Source of the DNA: Ornithinibacillus salinisoli
GTDB taxonomy: Bacteria > Bacillota > Bacilli > Bacillales > Amphibacillaceae
Assembly: GCF_042682545.1 (NCBI RefSeq)
Contig: NZ_JBHUHQ010000002.1
DNA length: 64,000 bases
Reading direction: 5' to 3' (one strand)
This document shows, one piece after another, positions 33,991 through 42,946 of the stretch. The notes below the pieces were generated by a model. It ran no database searches, was not told where the DNA came from, and saw only the letters and a list, made by a program, of their open reading frames with translations. The position numbers and the translations under genes are program-made. Every line of letters begins with the position of its first letter. The stretch's first letter is position 1.

Positions 33991-35016
33991 TTAATTCGTT
34001 CGAATTTCCTGGCGCATAAACAAGACGTAGGAAACTGCAAAACATATCATCGTCGCTGCCATTAGTCCAGTTAATTGGGGCCAGATTAATAAAATACTTT
34101 GCCCAAATGGCAATGGTCCTGCAACTGCTCCAACAGTTTGTTCCATTGTAAGTGGACCTAGCGTGCGAACGGACGGAGATAGTAACGTAGTCGTCGATTC
34201 GGAAAATAAATAATTTGGTGAAAGTCGCATGAAATTTAGTATGGTACCCTGCTTACTTATTGCTTCGTCTACATTTGTCATTGATTCTGGCTTTAGATAT
34301 CCCTTACTAATAAAATCAATTACCATATTGTAAAATATACTAAAAAATATCCACACAGCAATACTTGATAACGCTGATGTAGCTGCTTGCTTAAAGCGAA
34401 CGGAGAATAAGATCCCGAGATTTAACCAAAAAGCAATATACACAATGCATAAACATAAGAAACAAATAATTCTAAGGAATTCTTCTAAAGTTGGCGGAAT
34501 ACCAATAATTAATATTCCAAGTGCCATATTAAGAAATCCGAGTGCAAAAAATAGAACCGTACTTACTAATAAAGCAGCTATAAACTTTGCATTAATCACA
34601 TAATCTCTTGGAACCGGCTGTGACATTAATCGTGTTAATGTACCTTTATTCCGTTCAGCATTAATAGCATCAAAACCCAAAGCAATTCCTAATAATGGGC
34701 CAAGGAACGATATAAATGTTATAAAAGGTGGTAGACTACCATCAGACGTTGTAAATAACTTTAGAAATAAATAAGAGTCTTTTGCAATCTCTCTAGCCTC
34801 TTCAGATTGTGATATCGAATCCTTTATTGTAGTAATTGCAGTATATAGTGACCCTAAACATGTTAGACCAATAATCAGTAGTAAAATAATGATCCGCCAG
34901 CTTTTGATGAAATCGGTAAATTCCTTTCGAACAATAACTAAAAATACAGGAAGGTTTTTATCCATCTTTTCTCTCTCTGTTCGTGGTTCATCTTCACGAA
35001 ATTTTGGTAGTTTCAT
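33991..35016 (-). CDS. ABC-2 type permease of the NEW3 operon
   Basis: A 341-residue membrane protein with six hydrophobic helices (about 35-55, 105-125, 150-180, 185-210, 220-240 and 310-335) and a large loop before the last helix. The segment GFDAINAERNKGTLTRLMSQPV, split over two stretches, is the typical ABC-2 cytoplasmic motif. It overlaps the ATPase gene by 23 bp; the ATG has GAAGGGCG 8 nt upstream inside that gene. Third in the operon NEW3 protein-ATPase-permease. The substrate is unknown. Confidence 0.82.
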   Translation of the reverse strand: MKLPKFREDEPRTEREKMDKNLPVFLVIVRKEFTDFIKSWRIIILLLIIGLTCLGSLYTAITTIKDSISQSEEAREIAKDSYLFLKLFTTSDGSLPPFITFISFLGPLLGIALGFDAINAERNKGTLTRLMSQPVPRDYVINAKFIAALLVSTVLFFALGFLNMALGILIIGIPPTLEEFLRIICFLCLCIVYIAFWLNLGILFSVRFKQAATSALSSIAVWIFFSIFYNMVIDFISKGYLKPESMTNVDEAISKQGTILNFMRLSPNYLFSESTTTLLSPSVRTLGPLTMEQTVGAVAGPLPFGQSILLIWPQLTGLMAATMICFAVSYVLFMRQEIRTN

Positions 35017-35959
35017 CTATTTCACGCCCTTCGAAATAGAGATGATATATTTCATCCAAACCATAGCTTTTATTAGAAAGTGCTAATAGATTAGCTTTAT
35101 GATTAACTATTTCGTTAGCTATCAATGGTGTTATGTCTGTTTGACAATACATTTCTATTGCTGTTTCACTTATTTCTTTCATATTCGTAACGCCTTCTAG
35201 GCATTTTAAATTTGTCTTTAGCTCACTACTAATAGGATCAGCTTCCACGTGTACCACAAAAGCTTGGTTACCAAACAGTTGGTTTGCCAGTTCTTTCACA
35301 TTTCCCTGTGCTAGCAATTGTCCATTAACAAAAATACCTACACGATCACAAATTTGTTGGACCTGATGAAGATGATGTGAAGATAATAATACAGTAATAT
35401 TATTTTCTTCGTTTAATTGTTTAATAAGTTTCAATAATTCTTGCACACCTTTTGGATCAATCCCTAACGTAGGTTCATCCAAAATAATAATTTCTGGTTC
35501 CTTAATTAATACATCTGCAAGACCCAGTCGTTGTTTCATACCACGGGAGTATTTCCCTACTTTCTTATTCAGAGCTTCTCCAAGGCCAACCTGTTTTAAT
35601 AAATGGTGCGATCTTTTTAACGCTTCTTTTCTAGGAATTTCATTTAATGATGCTGTATATAACAGATTTTCTAATCCTGTCATGTTTTGATAAAATCCTA
35701 AATCATCTGGTAAGTATCCGACTCGCTTTTTCACTTCTATCGGATTGCTTGTAGAGTTAATTCCACATACTTGGAGATTACCACTTGTTGGTTCAATCAA
35801 GCCTAAAAGCATAAATATCGTTGTTGATTTTCCTGCACCATTTGGGCCAAGTAAGCCGAAGATTTCCCCCTTTTTTATGGAGAGTGATAACCGATCAACT
35901 GCTGGCTCGTTATCATATATTTTAGTTAACTCTTCTATCTTAATAATTGCCTCGCTCAC
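34994..35959 (-). CDS. ABC-2 type exporter ATPase of the NEW3 operon
   Basis: A 321-residue ATPase. Walker A is GPNGAGKST (about 38-46), the signature YSRGMKQRLGLADVL, Walker B IIILDEPTLGIDP, the switch LLSSHHLHQV. The C-terminal 90 residues are the DrrA-like extension. GTG 35959 has GGGAGGAG 7 nt upstream and lies 4 bp after the NEW3 gene's stop region, so translation is coupled. It powers the permease encoded next. Confidence 0.88.
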   Translation of the reverse strand: MSEAIIKIEELTKIYDNEPAVDRLSLSIKKGEIFGLLGPNGAGKSTTIFMLLGLIEPTSGNLQVCGINSTSNPIEVKKRVGYLPDDLGFYQNMTGLENLLYTASLNEIPRKEALKRSHHLLKQVGLGEALNKKVGKYSRGMKQRLGLADVLIKEPEIIILDEPTLGIDPKGVQELLKLIKQLNEENNITVLLSSHHLHQVQQICDRVGIFVNGQLLAQGNVKELANQLFGNQAFVVHVEADPISSELKTNLKCLEGVTNMKEISETAIEMYCQTDITPLIANEIVNHKANLLALSNKSYGLDEIYHLYFEGREIDETTKIS

Positions 35960-35962
35960 TGA

Positions 35963-37111
35963 TTATCTCCTCCCATATTTTCTATATATCAGATACAAAA
36001 CACCGATTACGGCAATAATAATAGCTACTCCAACTAACCCCCACAATGTAGAAGTTTTTACAGACATACGAAATGTTGCATAAGAAGTAGCCTCAGGTGT
36101 TTGGGCTGTAAATGTTGTTACATAATCACCAGCAATAGAATTATTTGGTGCAGAAAGTGTCGCCTTTACTGTTGCCTTTTCACCAGCTTGTAAAGTCGGT
36201 ATTGTATCTTTATCAAACTCAGTTTCCCAATCTGGTGGTGTTGTTGCTTTTAGATCTATTTCTGTCAAATCCGTTGTTCCAGTATTTTCAATAACCAATT
36301 CAATGTTCTTTTTTCCACCAGAGGTAATATCGTCGCTTAATTTTCCATCAGGTGTTGTTAATGCAATTCCATACGTCCCTGTTATGACTGCTTCAATCTC
36401 TAAGTTACTCGATGTTGCTCCAGATGCAGCCGTTATAGGAATTGTATACGTCTCTGCCTTCGCATTTTCTGCTGGGGTAACTTTCACTTCTATATTTTTT
36501 TCTTCACTAGGTTCGAGTGTAACCGAGGTAACACCTTTTCCATCTGCCGTAAATTGTACATTCCATCCTTTGGGTGCTTTTGCACCTAAAGCATAATGCT
36601 GTTGTTCGGCTGTCTGATTTTTTAAGGTCGCATTATAACTGAATTCAGAATCAGAATGACCTTGCATGTTTCGCTGCTCCATAGAAAAGTTAGTTTTAAA
36701 GGTCCCTTCTTCAGACACGTTAACTAGAAAAGGCAAGGTTTCCTCATTTTCTCCATTTCCATTAGCTACTAAATTAAATTGGTATTCCCCTTTGTCCACT
36801 TTTAACGGCACAGTAACAACTACTCTAATATCTTCTTCACTACCTGGACGAATAGATAGTTGCTGTAAATTTGTTCCATTTGCAGAAATTGAATAATCCC
36901 ATTCATCTGGTAGTCCTTGCATGTCAAATGTTACATTTTCTATTGAATTCCCATTGTTAATAATATCAACTGTATACTCAATATCTTCACCTGGAGTTAC
37001 AGAAAGACCTGTATAAGGAGTATATACTGTTACATCAGCATGTGAAGTATTGGTATGAGTCAATAACCCTCCAAAGACAACCAAAATGATTAAAAATAAC
37101 CTTTTTTTCAT
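35963..37111 (-). CDS. Cell-surface protein with NEW3-type Ig-like domains
   Basis: A 382-residue exported protein: signal peptide (MKKRLFLIILVVFGGLLTHT), then three beta-rich repeats of about 110 residues (e.g. SVTPGEDIEYTVDIINNGNS, LEPSEEKNIEVKV and LVIENTGTTDLTEIDL), a C-terminal membrane helix (VGVAIIIAVIGVLYLIY) and a basic tail. The repeats fit NEW3/CARDB-type domains. It is probably held on the outer face of the membrane and leads the ABC-2 operon. ATG 37111 follows GGAGG. It may capture or guide the exporter's substrate; this is inference. Confidence 0.75.
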   Translation of the reverse strand: MKKRLFLIILVVFGGLLTHTNTSHADVTVYTPYTGLSVTPGEDIEYTVDIINNGNSIENVTFDMQGLPDEWDYSISANGTNLQQLSIRPGSEEDIRVVVTVPLKVDKGEYQFNLVANGNGENEETLPFLVNVSEEGTFKTNFSMEQRNMQGHSDSEFSYNATLKNQTAEQQHYALGAKAPKGWNVQFTADGKGVTSVTLEPSEEKNIEVKVTPAENAKAETYTIPITAASGATSSNLEIEAVITGTYGIALTTPDGKLSDDITSGGKKNIELVIENTGTTDLTEIDLKATTPPDWETEFDKDTIPTLQAGEKATVKATLSAPNNSIAGDYVTTFTAQTPEATSYATFRMSVKTSTLWGLVGVAIIIAVIGVLYLIYRKYGRR

Positions 37112-37257
37112 ATACAAATCCTCCTCCATTTTATTACATTCAAAAATGATACGAAAAAGTTGAAAAAATGGATTTATTTTTTTAATATTTTTTTAAGTAA
37201 ATTTTAAAATTAATAAAAAGCACGTAATATGAATACTACGAAAAAGGGGGAAGAAGA

Positions 37258-37827
37258 ATGGATAAGCAACAAGAGGAAGATGTCAGGCTGTTACAATTGA
37301 TTGCAAAAGGTTCACAATCTGCCTTTAATCAATTTTACGAAGCACATATCTCCTTTGTTTTACACGTTGCAATAAGCGTATTAGCAGATCGTTCTGAAGC
37401 AGAAGATACTTGTCATGACATTTTTTTAGAAGTGTTTCAAAAACCATTACAATATCAATCTCATCGTGGGAGTGTTAAAGCATGGCTTGCTGTAAAGACG
37501 AGAAGCCGTTGTATTGATAGACTGAGAAAACGGAAGCCGGTGCTAACGCATAAATTGGAGCAACTGCAAACAATAGAAGCTGTCCAGACTGAAATCGATG
37601 TTTTGTCGCAAATAGAAAGTAAGATTTTATTTGATGCACTAAAACAATTGCCCAAAAAACAACAAGAAGTGATATATGGCGCTTATTATGAAGGGAAAAC
37701 TCAGGCAGAATTAGCAAAAAAATTCAACAAACCACTTGGTTCTATAAAATCTTCCATTCGATATGGAATACGAAATCTACGGAAGCAAAAGACACTATTA
37801 CAATGGGCAAAAACGGAGAAGGAGTGA
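37258..37827 (+). CDS. ECF-type RNA polymerase sigma factor
   Basis: A 189-residue sigma-70 family factor. Region 2 is seen at FNQFYEAHISFVLHVAISVL and RSEAEDTCHDIFLEVF (about 20-60), and region 4 at LPKKQQEVIYGAYYEGKTQA then ELAKKFNKPLGSIKSSIRYG (about 130-170). Its stop overlaps the ribosome site of the anti-sigma gene downstream. It is divergent from the NEW3/ABC operon, a likely but untested target. GGGGGAAG precedes the ATG. Confidence 0.9.
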   Translation: MDKQQEEDVRLLQLIAKGSQSAFNQFYEAHISFVLHVAISVLADRSEAEDTCHDIFLEVFQKPLQYQSHRGSVKAWLAVKTRSRCIDRLRKRKPVLTHKLEQLQTIEAVQTEIDVLSQIESKILFDALKQLPKKQQEVIYGAYYEGKTQAELAKKFNKPLGSIKSSIRYGIRNLRKQKTLLQWAKTEKE

Positions 37828-37832
37828 ATTTA

Positions 37833-38552
37833 ATGAAGCATATTAAAGAAGAAAGAATTGTTGATTATGCTTTAAATAAACTTTCTCATGACCAAGCACA
37901 AGAAATAGAAAACCATTTGTTTTCCTGTGAAAAATGTCAACAATCGTTGGAACATTGGAAACAACTTTTATTACCAGATCAAATCGAAAGTCCATCTCCT
38001 GATCTAAAAACGAGACTTAATCATTCGATTTCTAAGTTACAAAGTAAAAAGCGCGTGAGATTTCCGAGGAAAATTAGTTTTGTTATGGTTAGCCTTGCTG
38101 TACTCTTCCTGTTAGTGGTCAGTTTGCCCAAAATACAACAGGGGAATGAAGCTAGCGTAAAGAAATCCAATAATTACATTACAGTACAACATGATCCAAC
38201 CTCTGAGGAAAAATTCATGCAAAAACCTGATACAAACCGTTTAGACATTATCCCTGCAACTATAAATAAAAATGTGCAAAGTGATGTTTGGTTAAACGAA
38301 GTGACAAATGAAATGGTTCTTCTTGTAGATGGTTTAGACCCATTATCTTCACAAGATTATCAACTATGGTTCATCCATCAAAATGATGATTGGTATGGAG
38401 AGTTATTACAAATTCGGGATGGGTCTGCATCTATCTACTATAAAGGTCCAGATATTCATCAACTGAAGCATATTAAAGTAAGCATTGAGCCACTGGGTGG
38501 AAGTTCAACTCCAACTGGTCCAGAAACATTTTATTTGGATTTAAACTACTAA
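37833..38552 (+). CDS. Zinc-finger anti-sigma factor with RskA-like C-terminal domain
   Basis: A 239-residue single-pass membrane protein. The N-terminal ZAS motif HLFSCEKCQQ (about 27-36, H-x3-C-x2-C) should clamp the sigma factor. The membrane helix is FVMVSLAVLFLLVVSLP (about 80-97). The extracytoplasmic part (about 140-239) ends with the RskA-type YQLWFIHQNDDWYGELLQI and IEPLGGSSTPTGPETFYLDL. ATG 37833 has GAAGGAG 8 nt upstream. Release probably involves proteolysis, as for other RskA-type factors. Confidence 0.88.
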   Translation: MKHIKEERIVDYALNKLSHDQAQEIENHLFSCEKCQQSLEHWKQLLLPDQIESPSPDLKTRLNHSISKLQSKKRVRFPRKISFVMVSLAVLFLLVVSLPKIQQGNEASVKKSNNYITVQHDPTSEEKFMQKPDTNRLDIIPATINKNVQSDVWLNEVTNEMVLLVDGLDPLSSQDYQLWFIHQNDDWYGELLQIRDGSASIYYKGPDIHQLKHIKVSIEPLGGSSTPTGPETFYLDLNY

Positions 38553-38554
38553 CA

Positions 38555-38588
38555 GGGACGGATGCCAACACATCCGTCCCCCTTTTTT
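38555..38588 (+). terminator. Terminator of the ECF sigma operon
   Basis: GGGACGGATG-CCAACA-CATCCGTCCC then CCTTTTTT; perfect 10-bp stem. Confidence 0.92.
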
Positions 38589-39141
38589 AATCTAATCGTT
38601 GTAATAAATCATCAATACTCTGCCAGCCATAAGCCGTTTCTTGATAAGTTCCTTCCCCTATCGTTACTTTTTCGGTACCAATTGGCTTTGCTTCATAACG
38701 CTCATAAAACCTACTTGATGGGTTTTGCGTAATTACCCACACGAGGATAGATTGATATCCAAGTGTTTTCATTTGTTCGGCAAATACTTTTAGCAGCCTT
38801 GCTCCTAATCCCTGTTTTTGATACTCTTCTAACAAATAAATGGTATGGATTTCTCCATCAAAATGATTAAAATTCTTTGTTCTTTCGGGTCCTCCAGATA
38901 CAAAACCTACAATCTTATCATCTTGATTTCGTTGAATGATATAGGTACATTGGCCCTGCTTCTGTATTTTTAATATGGTTTCCCATAATGTTTTTCGATT
39001 TTCATACGTAATATTGGATAAGTCTTTTTCATCTAGTAATTCTTTATATGTACTTTTCCAACTACTAACATGTACATTAGCTATTTGATCTGCGTCTCCC
39101 AAATTACCCTTTCGAATTGTGAACAATTGGTTCTCCTCCAT
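38587..39141 (-). CDS. GNAT-family N-acetyltransferase
   Basis: A 184-residue acetyltransferase. Acetyl-CoA-binding motif A is at LLEEYQKQGLGARLLKVFAE (about 105-124; Q-x-x-G-x-G/A). The neighbouring EIHTIYLL and the C-terminal NPSSRFYERYEAKPIGTEKV fit the family. It is cytoplasmic and the acceptor is unknown. GGAGGAGAACC precedes the ATG region. It is convergent with the ECF operon. Confidence 0.83.
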   Translation of the reverse strand: MEENQLFTIRKGNLGDADQIANVHVSSWKSTYKELLDEKDLSNITYENRKTLWETILKIQKQGQCTYIIQRNQDDKIVGFVSGGPERTKNFNHFDGEIHTIYLLEEYQKQGLGARLLKVFAEQMKTLGYQSILVWVITQNPSSRFYERYEAKPIGTEKVTIGEGTYQETAYGWQSIDDLLQRLD

Positions 39142-39185
39142 TTTCCAGTAAAGTGTCTGGCCATGAAACTCCCCCTCCTATTCTA

Positions 39186-39485
39186 CTATATCACGGCAGT
39201 AAGTAGGAAAACAGTAGCGATTGCACACGTAACTACTAAAATAACATTTAATCCGATATATGCTAATCCGATTGCAACTAAACCACCAATTAGGCCAATA
39301 TGTGGTTCATCTTCTTTTACAGTTAATATTCCTGGAAATATTAGTGCTCCTAATGCAGCATAAGGAATTGCATTCAACCATCGATTTACCCAATCACGAA
39401 ATTGTAATTTATCGACAATGAACGCAGGAAGTAGCCTTGGCAACATCGTAACAAGGGACATACCAATAATGATGAGTAGAATCAA
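39186..39485 (-). CDS. azlD: AzlD-family branched-chain amino acid export subunit
   Basis: A 99-residue membrane protein with three to four helices. The N-terminal MSLVTMLPRLLPAFIVDKLQ and WVNRWLNAIPYAALGALIFP match AzlD. It forms a two-component exporter with AzlC, encoded upstream with a 4-bp overlap. In B. subtilis AzlCD exports branched-chain amino acids or analogues. Confidence 0.87.
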   Translation of the reverse strand: MILLIIIGMSLVTMLPRLLPAFIVDKLQFRDWVNRWLNAIPYAALGALIFPGILTVKEDEPHIGLIGGLVAIGLAYIGLNVILVVTCAIATVFLLTAVI

Positions 39486-40213
39486 TTTTCATCTTCCTCC
39501 TTCAATAAAAATATTCCACTAAATCCACCGACGACCGTGCCTATTACGATTGCCCAACCAGCACTCATGAATTGCACACAAATAAAATTGATTAACATGG
39601 CAATAAGCGCAATTAATCCTACCCGTAATTCTTTTTTTACCGATGGGATTAATAAACCAATGAACATAGCATATAATGCAATTCCCATACTTTGACTTAA
39701 TGTTTCAGGTATAACATCCCCAAGTACTCCTCCTAAAAAAGAACCAACGACCCAGGAAGCATATGCTGTTAAAATTAATGCGGTATAAAATAATGGCCCC
39801 TTATCCATTTTTGCTTCTTTCGTATGTAAGGAAGATACTGCAAAGGTCTCATCCGTTAATCCTAATGAAAGAGGTGCTTTCCAATTCAATCCTATTCCTC
39901 TAAGTCGATTCATAAAGGAAAGACTCATAACAAAATGGCGGAAATTGAGGACGAAAGTAGCAATAATAATCTCCAGCGCCCCTGCACCAACAGCAATCAT
40001 ATTTGCCCCCATAAATTGGCTCGCTCCTGCAAAAACCATTACACTCATTAATGTTAATTCCGTTAATGTCATACCAGCCTGTTTTGCTAATACACCATAT
40101 GTAACTGCTATCGGTAAATAACCAAGCATGATCGGAAAACCGACAGTAAATCCTCGTTTAATCATTAGCATAGATTGTGATGTTTGGTGTTTTTCCGTAT
40201 CAATTTTCTCCAT
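39482..40213 (-). CDS. azlC: AzlC-family branched-chain amino acid export subunit
   Basis: A 243-residue membrane protein of the LIV-E family. Landmarks: GFPIMLGYLPIAVTYGVLAK (about 25-44), FAGASQFMGANMIA, NFRHFVMSLSF and LGLTDETFAVS. About six to eight helices. It works with AzlD, encoded next and overlapping by 4 bp. No AzlB-type Lrp regulator is adjacent, unlike B. subtilis, so control is unclear. Confidence 0.9.
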   Translation of the reverse strand: MEKIDTEKHQTSQSMLMIKRGFTVGFPIMLGYLPIAVTYGVLAKQAGMTLTELTLMSVMVFAGASQFMGANMIAVGAGALEIIIATFVLNFRHFVMSLSFMNRLRGIGLNWKAPLSLGLTDETFAVSSLHTKEAKMDKGPLFYTALILTAYASWVVGSFLGGVLGDVIPETLSQSMGIALYAMFIGLLIPSVKKELRVGLIALIAMLINFICVQFMSAGWAIVIGTVVGGFSGIFLLKEEDEN

Positions 40214-40377
40214 CGCAGCTTCCCCTTTAAATTGATTGAAAATGTTCTAATAATTATAACTGATTTTTCGAAACTGAAAAAGAATTTGACCCTTTATTTT
40301 TCAAAAATAGAGGATACGTTATTATCGTTAGTAATAGATGCCATACTTTGCATTAAGGAAGGACTTCTCTCTTGTTA

Positions 40378-40447
40378 TCTCTCATAAAATGAAAAGTTCG
40401 CTCACAACCAACAATTCACTCATAAAACTACTTCATAGAAAATTCGT
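40378..40447. repeat. Degenerate 20-21-nt repeat tract
   Basis: On the minus strand the tract reads TTGTTGGTTGTGAGCGAACT then TTTCATTTTATGAG, with flanking diverged units (TGAGTGAATTG, GACGAATTTTC). It matches the tract at 63124-63203 on the plus strand. The 40214-40525 gap otherwise holds only the terminator at 40457. Confidence 0.6.
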
Positions 40448-40456
40448 CTGTTCTTC

Positions 40457-40494
40457 AAAAAAGAGCCTCCTAATAGTGCTAGGAGACTCTCTTT
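40457..40494 (-). terminator. Terminator of the map/BtuF-like gene pair
   Basis: On the minus strand AAAGAGAGTCTCCTA, loop GCACTAT, TAGGAGGCTCTTTTTT; one mismatch. Confidence 0.85.
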
Positions 40495-40525
40495 AATATC
40501 GGGCTTTCATTTAGGGGGGTGGCCA

Positions 40526-41290
40526 TCAACCCAATACACGGATTAGTTTTTTTAAGCCCTCCAGCAATCGAGGTGAGGGCCGGCAATACAATGATTCTTC
40601 AAGAATATGAATGTTATTCTTTTGTATGGCGGTCATCTCATTCCAGCCAGGACGTTTCTTGAGTAATTCCGGGTTCATCTTTTCTTCCTTCACACCAACC
40701 CAAACCATGCAAATATGGTCAGGATTTCTACTTTTCACATCGTTCCAATCCGTTTGATAACTAGCTACATCATGATCAGCGAATATATTACGACCACCAG
40801 CTAGATAACTAATCTCAGTTAGCCAATTCAATCCCCCAGGAGTAAAAATTGGTTTGGGCCACCATTCCCAATACAAAGTTAGATCAGAATTGACGGACTT
40901 AGACTTATCTCGGAAGCTATCTATTTCCGCCATAAACTCATTAGCCTTTTCTTCTCCAAGTTCAGGGAAATCTATCGCACTACCAACTTTTCGAATATCT
41001 TCTGCAATTTCATCTAATGAATTAGGATCGAGAATAATATAAGGGAGTTTTCTATCTTCTAGTGCATCAATATTTTTCTCCATTCCGGGTACACTTAAGG
41101 AAGCGAGTACGAGATCAGGTTGCAGGTCCGCGACTTTATCCATATCAATGGAAAGATCTGGTCCAACCTTTGGTAAGCGGTGGATCGTTTCTGGCCAATC
41201 AGAATAATTATCTACACCAATTAACAGCTCTGTTTTTCCTAAATAAGCTAAAATTTCCGTATTACTCGGACAAAGGGATACAACCCGCAT
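40526..41290 (-). CDS. BtuF-like cobalamin-binding-domain protein without signal peptide
   Basis: A 254-residue protein with the periplasmic-binding (BtuF/FhuD-like) fold: VSLCPSNTEILAYLG at the start, LIGVDNYSDWP, VADLQPDLVLAS and the C-terminal NNIHILEESLYCRPSPRLLEGL. It begins directly with the first beta strand, with no signal peptide or lipobox, so it should stay in the cytoplasm. ATG 41290 follows GGAGGAG. No permease or ATPase gene is adjacent; it lies 20 bp after map. It may be a cytoplasmic cofactor-binding protein. Confidence 0.78.
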   Translation of the reverse strand: MRVVSLCPSNTEILAYLGKTELLIGVDNYSDWPETIHRLPKVGPDLSIDMDKVADLQPDLVLASLSVPGMEKNIDALEDRKLPYIILDPNSLDEIAEDIRKVGSAIDFPELGEEKANEFMAEIDSFRDKSKSVNSDLTLYWEWWPKPIFTPGGLNWLTEISYLAGGRNIFADHDVASYQTDWNDVKSRNPDHICMVWVGVKEEKMNPELLKKRPGWNEMTAIQKNNIHILEESLYCRPSPRLLEGLKKLIRVLG

Positions 41291-41310
41291 CTCGAACTCC
41301 TCCAATCATA

Positions 41311-42063
41311 TTACTTATCCTGATCAGTAATGATTATTGGTTCATCTTTCGTAATGACAATCGTATGCTCATATTGAGCTGAACGTCCGTTATCAATCGT
41401 TCTAGCTGTCCAATTATTACTATCCATCTGGCTTTTCCAGCTTCCTTCATTAATCATTGGTTCAATAGTTATAACCATACCTTCTTTTAATCGAAGACCT
41501 TTATTCGGTAAACCAAAGTGTGGAATATGTGGATCCTCATGAATCGTTGGTCCAATCCCATGACCAGTGAAATCACGTACTACCGAAAAACCTTCTGTTT
41601 CAGCATAAGATTGAATAGCATGCCCGATATCCCCAATTCGATTTCCTGCTTTCGCTTGCTCTAATCCTTTATATAAAGAGGTTTTGGTCACTTCCATGAG
41701 ACGCTTACCTTTTTCATCAACATTTCCTACGGCATAAGTCCAAGCAGAGTCTGCTAAACCACCATTTAAATTAACAACCATATCGATCGTAACGATATCT
41801 CCATCTTTTAATTTTTCATCTCGTGGGAAACCGTGACAAATTTCATCGTTTATGGATGCACACGTTACATATGGATAGCCATTGTATCCTTTTTGCTCTC
41901 CAGTAGCTCCGTGCTCATCCAAGAATTTTTCAACAAACGTATCAATCTCTAAAGTTGTGATACCTGGTTTAATCATTTTAGCAATTTGCTTATGAATCTC
42001 TACAAGTAGATCACCAGCTTTTTGCATTTGTTCAACTTCTCGCTTACTTTTACGTGTAATCAT
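41311..42063 (-). CDS. map: Methionine aminopeptidase type I
   Basis: A 250-residue enzyme that removes N-terminal Met from nascent proteins. Metal ligands: Asp in DGDIVTIDMVVNLNGGLADS (two Asp about 95 and 106), His in DFTGHGIGPTIHEDPHIP (about 165), Glu in GMVITIEPMI and the C-terminal YEHTIVI. It resembles the second B. subtilis enzyme (YflG/MapB) rather than the ribosomal-cluster map; assignment inferred. The ribosome site is GAAAGGAAG. Confidence 0.9.
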   Translation of the reverse strand: MITRKSKREVEQMQKAGDLLVEIHKQIAKMIKPGITTLEIDTFVEKFLDEHGATGEQKGYNGYPYVTCASINDEICHGFPRDEKLKDGDIVTIDMVVNLNGGLADSAWTYAVGNVDEKGKRLMEVTKTSLYKGLEQAKAGNRIGDIGHAIQSYAETEGFSVVRDFTGHGIGPTIHEDPHIPHFGLPNKGLRLKEGMVITIEPMINEGSWKSQMDSNNWTARTIDNGRSAQYEHTIVITKDEPIIITDQDK

Positions 42064-42220
42064 AATTTTATAAACTTCCTTTCTATTCCTTAACAGCGCT
42101 GTCTCTATGTTAAAATATTTTTATAGGTTATTTTACATTCATCAAGTTTATCATATAATGAAACTTCTTTCAGTAGCAACCTCCTAATCAACATTAAACA
42201 TAAAGAAATGAGGGTACCAG

Positions 42221-42946
42221 ATGATAATTTTAAATAATGTGACGAAAGACTTTGCAGGTAAAAAAAAGGCGATTGATACATTAAATTTAACCATCCCCGA
42301 CGGAAAAATCGTGGGTTTTCTTGGACCTAATGGAGCTGGGAAATCAACCACTATAAAAATGATAACTGGGATATTGCCAATTGATGACGGCTCAATAACA
42401 CTGAATGGCCATAATATTGAAACGAATCCAATCGAAGCAAAAAAAATCTTTGGTTATGTTCCTGACCAACCAGATATGTTTTTACGACTTAAAGGAATGG
42501 AATATTTAAATTTTGTTGGTGATATTTTTGATATCCCTGTCGAGGTTCGAAAAGAACGGATTGCAACCCTAACAAAGAAATTCAATATTGACCATGCCTT
42601 AGGAGACTACATACAAACATATTCACATGGAATGAGACAAAAGATCATTGTTACTGGAGTTTTGCTACATGATCCAGATATTTGGATATTAGACGAGCCA
42701 TTAACTGGTTTAGATCCTAAATCTGCCTATTTGTTAAAAGAAATGATGCGGGACCATGCAAACAAGGGAAATACGGTTTTCTTTTCCAGTCATGGCTTAG
42801 AAGTTGTTGAACAATTATGCGATGAGGTTGCAATCATCAATAAAGGCCAACTTCTTTTTTATGGAACTTTAGAAGAAATGCGGCAAACATATCAATCCGA
42901 TCAATCATTGGAGCAAGTTTTTTTGGAGTTGACAAATGATGAATAA
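42221..42946 (+). CDS. ABC exporter ATPase
   Basis: A 241-residue ATPase: Walker A GPNGAGKST (about 35-43), signature YSHGMRQKI, Walker B IWILDEPLTGLDP, switch SSHGLEV. Its last codons overlap the start of the permease gene by 11 bp. The pair is an ABC-2 type exporter of unknown substrate. Ribosome site GAGGG. Confidence 0.87.
   Translation: MIILNNVTKDFAGKKKAIDTLNLTIPDGKIVGFLGPNGAGKSTTIKMITGILPIDDGSITLNGHNIETNPIEAKKIFGYVPDQPDMFLRLKGMEYLNFVGDIFDIPVEVRKERIATLTKKFNIDHALGDYIQTYSHGMRQKIIVTGVLLHDPDIWILDEPLTGLDPKSAYLLKEMMRDHANKGNTVFFSSHGLEVVEQLCDEVAIINKGQLLFYGTLEEMRQTYQSDQSLEQVFLELTNDE

Noticed and set aside
37112..37257. ECF-type promoters between the sigma gene and the NEW3 operon
   Set aside because: A CGTATC follows AATCC by 16 nt on the minus strand, but the -35 lacks the AAC core, so it is too weak to call.
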